Source: Moniliophthora roreri
Taxonomy: Eukaryota; Basidiomycota; Agaricomycetes; Agaricales; Marasmiaceae
Reading direction: 5' to 3'
DNA: 64,000 nucleotides
Assembly: GCA_001466705.2 (NCBI GenBank)
Contig: LATX02000046.1
Span: forward strand, 1-64,000
A model generated the notes under the pieces. The model was not told the origin of the DNA, did no database searches, and saw only the letters and a list, made by a program, of their open reading frames with translations. The translations under genes and the position numbers were made by a program. Below are positions 58,370 to 64,000 of this stretch, piece after piece; within the stretch, counting starts at the first letter, position 1, and the number at the start of each line of letters is the position of its first letter.

Positions 58370-59875
58370 TCATCAGCAAAATGGACACCTAAATATAATA
58401 AATTATAATGTATTTTGCTGATTTTAGTCCATTGTAATAGATTAAAATCAAGCAATGCTATTACAATACATTAAAATGCATTAAAATGAGACTGGTGTTA
58501 TTATAATCCATTAAAATACAATAAAATGGGATGGTATTATTATAGTACATTAAAATGCAATAAAATAGGATGGTATTATTATAGTGTATTAAAATGCAAT
58601 AAAATGAGACAGAGTTATTATAATGTAGTAAAATAGATTGTAACAGAGGCAATCAAAACAGTGCATTTTTATGCCTTCCAGAGGACAGGGAGAGGACTCT
58701 ATAAAGTGAAGGGAAGCTTTTGGTTGGGGATTTGATCAATAGAAACAGCAAGGGGGTGGAGATAGGTCTTTTGAGTAAGGGGATATATTGCACTATGTGT
58801 GTTGGTAAGTATATGGCATTGTATGTTAAATACAAAAGGAAAACTAAATGAAAACTATCTAAGAACTGCTTTAAAATATAGTGTTTTTACATAATATTCC
58901 TACTATTTTCCTAGTGTTTTCCTAGTGTTTTCTCTGACTTTCTCACAATAGAAAATATGGAATTTTTATCTTATCTTATCAGCATTTTCTGAGCATTTTC
59001 AACCAGAGAAAATTTAATGTTTTCTCAGAATTTGTATTATCTATTCTTTTGCTACTGAAAATTTAGTATTCTCCAGGCATATTCTTGTTGAGAGGATATA
59101 ATTTAAATTTAGAATTTATATATGGTTTTATAAAAATTCTCTTTGCAAGAAGATTCAGTGTTTTCTCAATCAGAAAACCATGTTAAAAGAACACCTCATA
59201 CATAGTGAGAAGAGGTTAGTAGGCTATACTAGCCCTCTACATTACAGTGAAGCATCACTGTGAGGGTCCTTGGTCAATAAAACAGGCTAGAAACCACTAA
59301 TTCTGAATACAAAGGAATTGATATCAGCAGGATCCACAGTCTAAATGCACTAGACTGTTTGTTTTTGTAATCACATTGCATTATAATGTGTCAACAGACT
59401 TAGTCTTTCAATATTTTTGTTATCAGATCTATTATACACAGTTTGAAACTATTGCTATGTGGAACCTCCAAGGAACTCTCAGAAGGAATACAACAAGCAG
59501 CCTAGGTGTCTGTGAGACTATCAAAGGGTACTGTTCATATAGAAAATCAATAACAGCCTAGAAGGCTGTCTGCAGAACAGAAGAGGATTGAATATAATGG
59601 ATGCCTAGATGTTGTATCTACCAATATAATAGTAGAGGTTACCTATATGGAAGTAAACTAGCAGAAAGGAAAACATGTCTACATACAAGACTGGTCCAGA
59701 ACTAGCTGCTACATGAAAGGACTATCTGACCCAGAAACACTCTGCATAGAGTTAAAAATATAATAAACTGGCCTTTTGGCTATTAAATATATCTAACCTA
59801 GTTAATTGCTATGCAGAATCAGACTTTTAGGCATGAACATGTACAAATCATATCTATAACTTAGTTTACATTTAT
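58370..59875 (-). repeat. Composite A/B repeat, copy 1
   Basis: Begins with the inverted right half of element A (TCATCAGCAAAATGGACACC..., 39-bp array included, to about 58820), then the right half of element B (58826-59206, ending in its TIR), then about 670 bp of unrelated AT-rich sequence, to the N at 59876. Lacks 45 bp (two deletions near 59035-59055) present in copy 2. Confidence 0.75.
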
Positions 59876-59876
59876 N
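59876..59876. other. Single-N assembly gap
   Basis: Between two near-identical 1.5-kb copies. Confidence 0.85.
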
Positions 59877-59907
59877 GTAACGATTCCCTGTTCAAGATTT
59901 CAGTAAG

Positions 59908-61458
59908 TCATCAGCAAAATGGACACCTAAATATAATAAATTATAATGTATTTTGCTGATTTTAGTCCATTGTAATAGATTAAAATCAAGCAATGCTATT
60001 ACAATACATTAAAATGCATTAAAATGAGACTGGTGTTATTATAATCCATTAAAATACAATAAAATGGGATGGTATTATTATAGTACATTAAAATGCAATA
60101 AAATAGGATGGTATTATTATAGTGTATTAAAATGCAATAAAATGAGACAGAGTTATTATAATGTAGTAAAATAGATTGTAACAGAGGCAATCAAAACAGT
60201 GCATTTTTATGCCTTCCAGAGGACAGGGAGAGGACTCTATAAAGTGAAGGGAAGCTTTTGGTTGGGGATTTGATCAATAGAAACAGCAAGGGGGTGGAGA
60301 TAGGTCTTTTGAGTAAGGGGATATATTGCACTATGTGTGTTGGTAAGTATATGGCATTGTATGTTAAATACAAAAGGAAAACTAAATGAAAACTATCTAA
60401 GAACTGCTTTAAAATATAGTGTTTTTACATAATATTCCTACTATTTTCCTAGTGTTTTCCTAGTGTTTTCTCTGACTTTCTCACAATAGAAAATATGGAA
60501 TTTTTATCTTATCTTATCAGCATTTTCTGAGCATTTTCAACCAGAGAAAATTTAATGTTTTCTCAGAATGGAAATTATTCTAATATATTGTATTATCTAT
60601 TAATTCTCAGAATTTGAAAATTCTATATCTTTTGCTACTGAAAATTTAGTATTCTCCAGGCATATTCTTGTTGAGAGGATATAATTTAAATTTAGAATTT
60701 ATATATGGTTTTATAAAAATTCTCTTTGCAAGAAGATTCAGTGTTTTCTCAATCAGAAAACCATGTTAAAAGAACACCTCATACATAGTGAGAAGAGGTT
60801 AGTAGGCTATACTAGCCCTCTACATTACAGTGAAGCATCACTGTGAGGGTCCTTGGTCAATAAAACAGGCTAGAAACCACTAATTCTGAATACAAAGGAA
60901 TTGATATCAGCAGGATCCACAGTCTAAATGCACTAGACTGTTTGTTTTTGTAATCACATTGCATTATAATGTGTCAACAGACTTAGTCTTTCAATATTTT
61001 TGTTATCAGATCTATTATACACAGTTTGAAACTATTGCTATGTGGAACCTCCAAGGAACTCTCAGAAGGAATACAACAAGCAGCCTAGGTGTCTGTGAGA
61101 CTATCAAAGGGTACTGTTCATATAGAAAATCAATAACAGCCTAGAAGGCTGTCTGCAGAACAGAAGAGGATTGAATATAATGGATGCCTAGATGTTGTAT
61201 CTACCAATATAATAGTAGAGGTTACCTATATGGAAGTAAACTAGCAGAAAGGAAAACATGTCTACATACAAGACTGGTCCAGAACTAGCTGCTACATGAA
61301 AGGACTATCTGACCCAGAAACACTCTGCATAGAGTTAAAAATATAATAAACTGGCCTTTTGGCTATTAAATATATCTAACCTAGTTAATTGCTATGCAGA
61401 ATCAGACTTTTAGGCATGAACATGTACAAATCATATCTATAACTTAGTTTACATTTAT
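59908..61458 (-). repeat. Composite A/B repeat, copy 2
   Basis: Same structure as 58370-59875 but with the 45 bp that element B at 13.1-13.2 kb also has, so this is the fuller form. Its far end abuts the gypsy relic. Confidence 0.75.
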
Positions 61459-62290
61459 TGCAGTTTGTTAGACCAGCCCTTCTGGTTTCACTCCACATGA
61501 TAATGGATACATTGATTCATGGTCTTATTTGAATGTTCAGATGCACCATCTGTCTGGAGGTGGTAGGACAAAGACATTTTAAGTGAAACACCTGCAAGAG
61601 TGATTGAAGGGACATTGAAACATTGATCAGGCACAGGTAGGAGATGTAAGGGCCCTTTTAATCCCTTGGTCAATGATTTATTACACTGGCACTTGTCACA
61701 CTCAGGAACATAAGAACTGTAGAGGTCTTTATGCATATTGACCCAGAAGTAGGAACCACACAGCAGTGCATAACACTTATCAGCACCAAAATGTCCAGCA
61801 GAGTCACGAGCAGGCCAGTAAAGTGTCTCTCTTAAAGAGCCAAAAGGTGGAATCAGTAAGCAGTTGCTGAGGAACCAGAGTCCATCTTTTGTGTAATACC
61901 AGAAATCCTCATTTTATTGTCATCTAGCTTTTGGCAGAACTCATCCTGTTTATAACCTTTTTTAACTGAGTCCAGAAATCCAGCATCAGCAGTAATGTTG
62001 AGCATAGAGCAAGTTGAAGATAGGCCATCAAACACAGAGTCAACAGTAAGGGCAACACCAGATTGTTCTAAAGGCAGGCAGTCTGGCAGGATGCATGAAA
62101 GTGCATCAGCAGTGCCATTATCTGAACTCTTGATGTAAGTGATGATTAGCTTATATTGGCTCATAAACTCTTTCCAGTGAAGTTGTCAGTGTGAGAGGTC
62201 ACTGAGATTCACAATTCTCCAGCATGCAATGGTTAGTAAGTATATGAACAGTCATGCCCAGGATGTGTTTCTGCAACAAATAGTAGCCAG
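61459..62290 (-). pseudogene. Ty3/gypsy pol relic (RNase H and integrase pieces)
   Basis: Minus strand: 'HILGMTVHILTNH' (about 62265; RNase H end, cf. GMTVHILTDH), 'QLHWKEFMSQYKLIITYIKS' and 'NGTADALS' (62190-62100; cf. the ADALSR motif closing RNase H), a linker, then the integrase zinc finger 'CDKCQCNKSLTKG' (about 61700; cf. CD.CQRNK) and 'LPVPDQ'. The sequence jumps from there to 'SLSYHLQTDGASEHSNKTMN' (about 61560; cf. the SAYHPQTDGQSER segment), so most of the integrase core is deleted. Stops at 62188-62186 and 61490-61488 fit CGA-to-TGA changes. Truncated by the composite repeat at 61458. Confidence 0.75.
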
Positions 62291-62298
62291 TAAACATT

Positions 62299-62682
62299 CT
62301 AATAGATCAGAGGTGCAACTGCAGAAACACTCAACTTATTCTTGACACTATGCTTCTGCTCTTTATTTTCCTGCTTGATCTTCCCTTTCAAATTCTTTTG
62401 AGCTCTCTTTTCCTCCTTACCCTTGTGTAGCTGCTTCAGTTTGCAACAAGAGGGTCCAGGTATGTCAGTAATGCCTTGCTTTCTGTAATGGTTTCTGTTC
62501 AGCCACTGTGATTCTGACATAGACAACTGCTCCATCTTCTGCCTGTGCACTAGTTCTCCAGGTTTTTGTATTTCTGCCAAAATATGTTGGTATGCCATTG
62601 CTCTTTGCTCAAGTGGCAAATGTTCTGCAATGTGTAGAATGTTGTAGTGTGCAGCCCATGATTCCAGCATCTGCTTCAACAT
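62299..62682 (-). CDS. Unidentified Lys/Gln-rich ORF next to the gypsy relic
   Basis: 127 codons. N-terminal half is helical (MLKQMLESWAAHYNILHIAE), C-terminal half strongly basic (KGKEEKRAQKNLKGKIKQEN). No motif recognised. It could be a gag remnant of the gypsy element, though gag would not normally touch RNase H unless an internal deletion joined them, or an unrelated host gene. Confidence 0.3.
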   Translation of the reverse strand: MLKQMLESWAAHYNILHIAEHLPLEQRAMAYQHILAEIQKPGELVHRQKMEQLSMSESQWLNRNHYRKQGITDIPGPSCCKLKQLHKGKEEKRAQKNLKGKIKQENKEQKHSVKNKLSVSAVAPLIY

Positions 62683-62699
62683 TCAACCTATGTTCAACT

Positions 62700-64000
62700 T
62701 TAAGCTAGGTCTTGGTGGGTTGCAGCTCATTTTCACCAAAGTTGCTGGGTTGAGATGCAGCAAGCAGAAGGAAAGTAGAGGGAGAGAACAAAGATGACAT
62801 TGACTTTAACTTGGCTAGAGAAACACATACATGGCCTGACCCACATTGTGTTGCATTCAAGTCACATTGAATAGCTATCTTGTGTGCAATTAAAGACAGC
62901 TTGCCAGGCTATCGCATCAACATGGCCAAGTGCAACAGTAGCCTTAAATTCTATCTCATTGTATCATACTTCTAAAAAGTGTCTCCTCAATGTGGAAATT
63001 GGGTGGTAAAATACTTCTTTATTTATTTAACTACTTTGCACACTACAGGTCATTTCTTAACTTCTCCTGGTAACAGGATGCCAAATTGCACCACCAATTT
63101 GTTGCTTGGACTACATGTGGTCTATATAAAAAAGTACTTATACTCATACAAGCTAGTGAACCATAAACCAAATAAGACTTTCAAACTAAGGATCCTGAGT
63201 CTAATGAGCCTAGATTCCTATTGTCAACCAGCTGGGGCCTATCAGCAGCTACTCCTTGATAGATATGGAGGATAGCACAACTAGTGAGAATCAAGCAAGC
63301 TACATGTTCAAATCTGATGATCAGAGATGTACATCCAATGCAGAGGAAAGTAGGTGAGACAAAGGGGAGCATATACATATAAAATACTTGCTGATTGTGG
63401 CTGGATTCCTTTATGGGTATAGATCACCTCAGGTAGTATTAATGTTAGGTCCATACCAGTAACATCAGTATAACAATAATGTTGGCTGCAGATACAACTT
63501 CTTGAACAAGTTATCAGTCTCTCTAGCTCAGATAGGATAAAACAAGGCACTCACAGAAGATGAGTGCATAATAAAGCACATCTGGTTAATGCATCAGATA
63601 TGTTTGCTCAATAATATATATGCAAAGCATACTATCTTCATAAATAACTTTCAGGAATAAGGGCTGACTGCCTGCCCTGACTGTAAAAGGTTAATCTTCA
63701 TTCAAAAGAAGATTGTATAAGGCAAAATATAAGGAATAGTAATAAATATGAATATGCCTGGAAAATCATCAATCATTTGCAGATTTTGAACAGAAGATGC
63801 TCATGACCAGTATTATAGATTAGAAACAGAGACCAAAATATTGAAAGGTTGTCATTGGCTGCTATTAGAGAGCACCTGAGATAGTTTGGTAATACCACAA
63901 AAGTTGCTACACCAAAGAGCTGATCTGTTGATCAGACCCTGCTCTCCTACTGTCTCTGTATATGTGCATGATGGGGTGCAGAGTGTGATTCAGCATAATC
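62700..64000. other. No gene recognised
   Basis: AT-rich and CpG-poor; short frames without motifs on both strands. Confidence 0.4.

Overview
The window looks like nuclear DNA from a mushroom-forming basidiomycete (Agaricomycetes). Coding sense is broken by many short GT-AG introns of about 50 bp. The recognisable families are ones that are expanded in Agaricomycetes: Spt5/KOW-like proteins, XPG/GEN1-like nucleases, tyrosine-recombinase-like 'DNA breaking-rejoining' proteins, JmjC-like proteins and a multi-pass membrane protein family. LTR retrotransposons (copia, and gypsy with a chromodomain-like tail) fill much of the rest. Nothing prokaryotic is present. Gene identities rest on motif recognition by eye; no database search was run.

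Layout. 0-7 kb: a decayed Spt5-like gene, then a decayed XPG-like gene into which the assembly places the 3' end of a gypsy element. 7-9 kb: a broken unknown gene on the minus strand. 9.6-16.1 kb: membrane-protein relics, a TIR repeat (element B) and the left half of a segmental duplication. 16.1-26.4 kb: a candidate 10.3-kb mobile element bounded by 60-bp terminal inverted repeats, carrying a tyrosine recombinase pseudogene, a sugar-transporter relic, an XPG/GEN1-like nuclease and a SAP-like gene. 26.8-32.1 kb: the right half of the duplicated block, a dispersed repeat (R2), and an O-methyltransferase gene split just after its start codon by a 784-bp TIR element (element A). 33.3-44.1 kb: a large Ty1/copia element (about 9.06 kb once an apparent assembly duplication is removed) with 517-bp LTRs, a 5-bp target duplication and an unusually long gag-to-protease region. 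45.8-58.3 kb: the best membrane-protein copy, segmental duplications, a long JmjC-like gene, and an ABC-transporter fragment joined to a third membrane-protein copy. 58.4-64 kb: composite A/B repeats, twice, and a gypsy relic.

Two themes run through the window. First, many genes are broken by in-frame TGA at positions where related proteins tend to have Arg, and paired repeats differ mainly by CpG versus TpG/CpA. Parts (roughly 9-25 kb and 58-64 kb) look CpG-poor while 26-58 kb is not. This suggests methylation-linked decay of repeats. Second, six single N characters occur; at three of them the flanking sequence is duplicated (1767 bp, 512 bp and about 1.5 kb), so part of the apparent repetition is probably unmerged contig or haplotype sequence.
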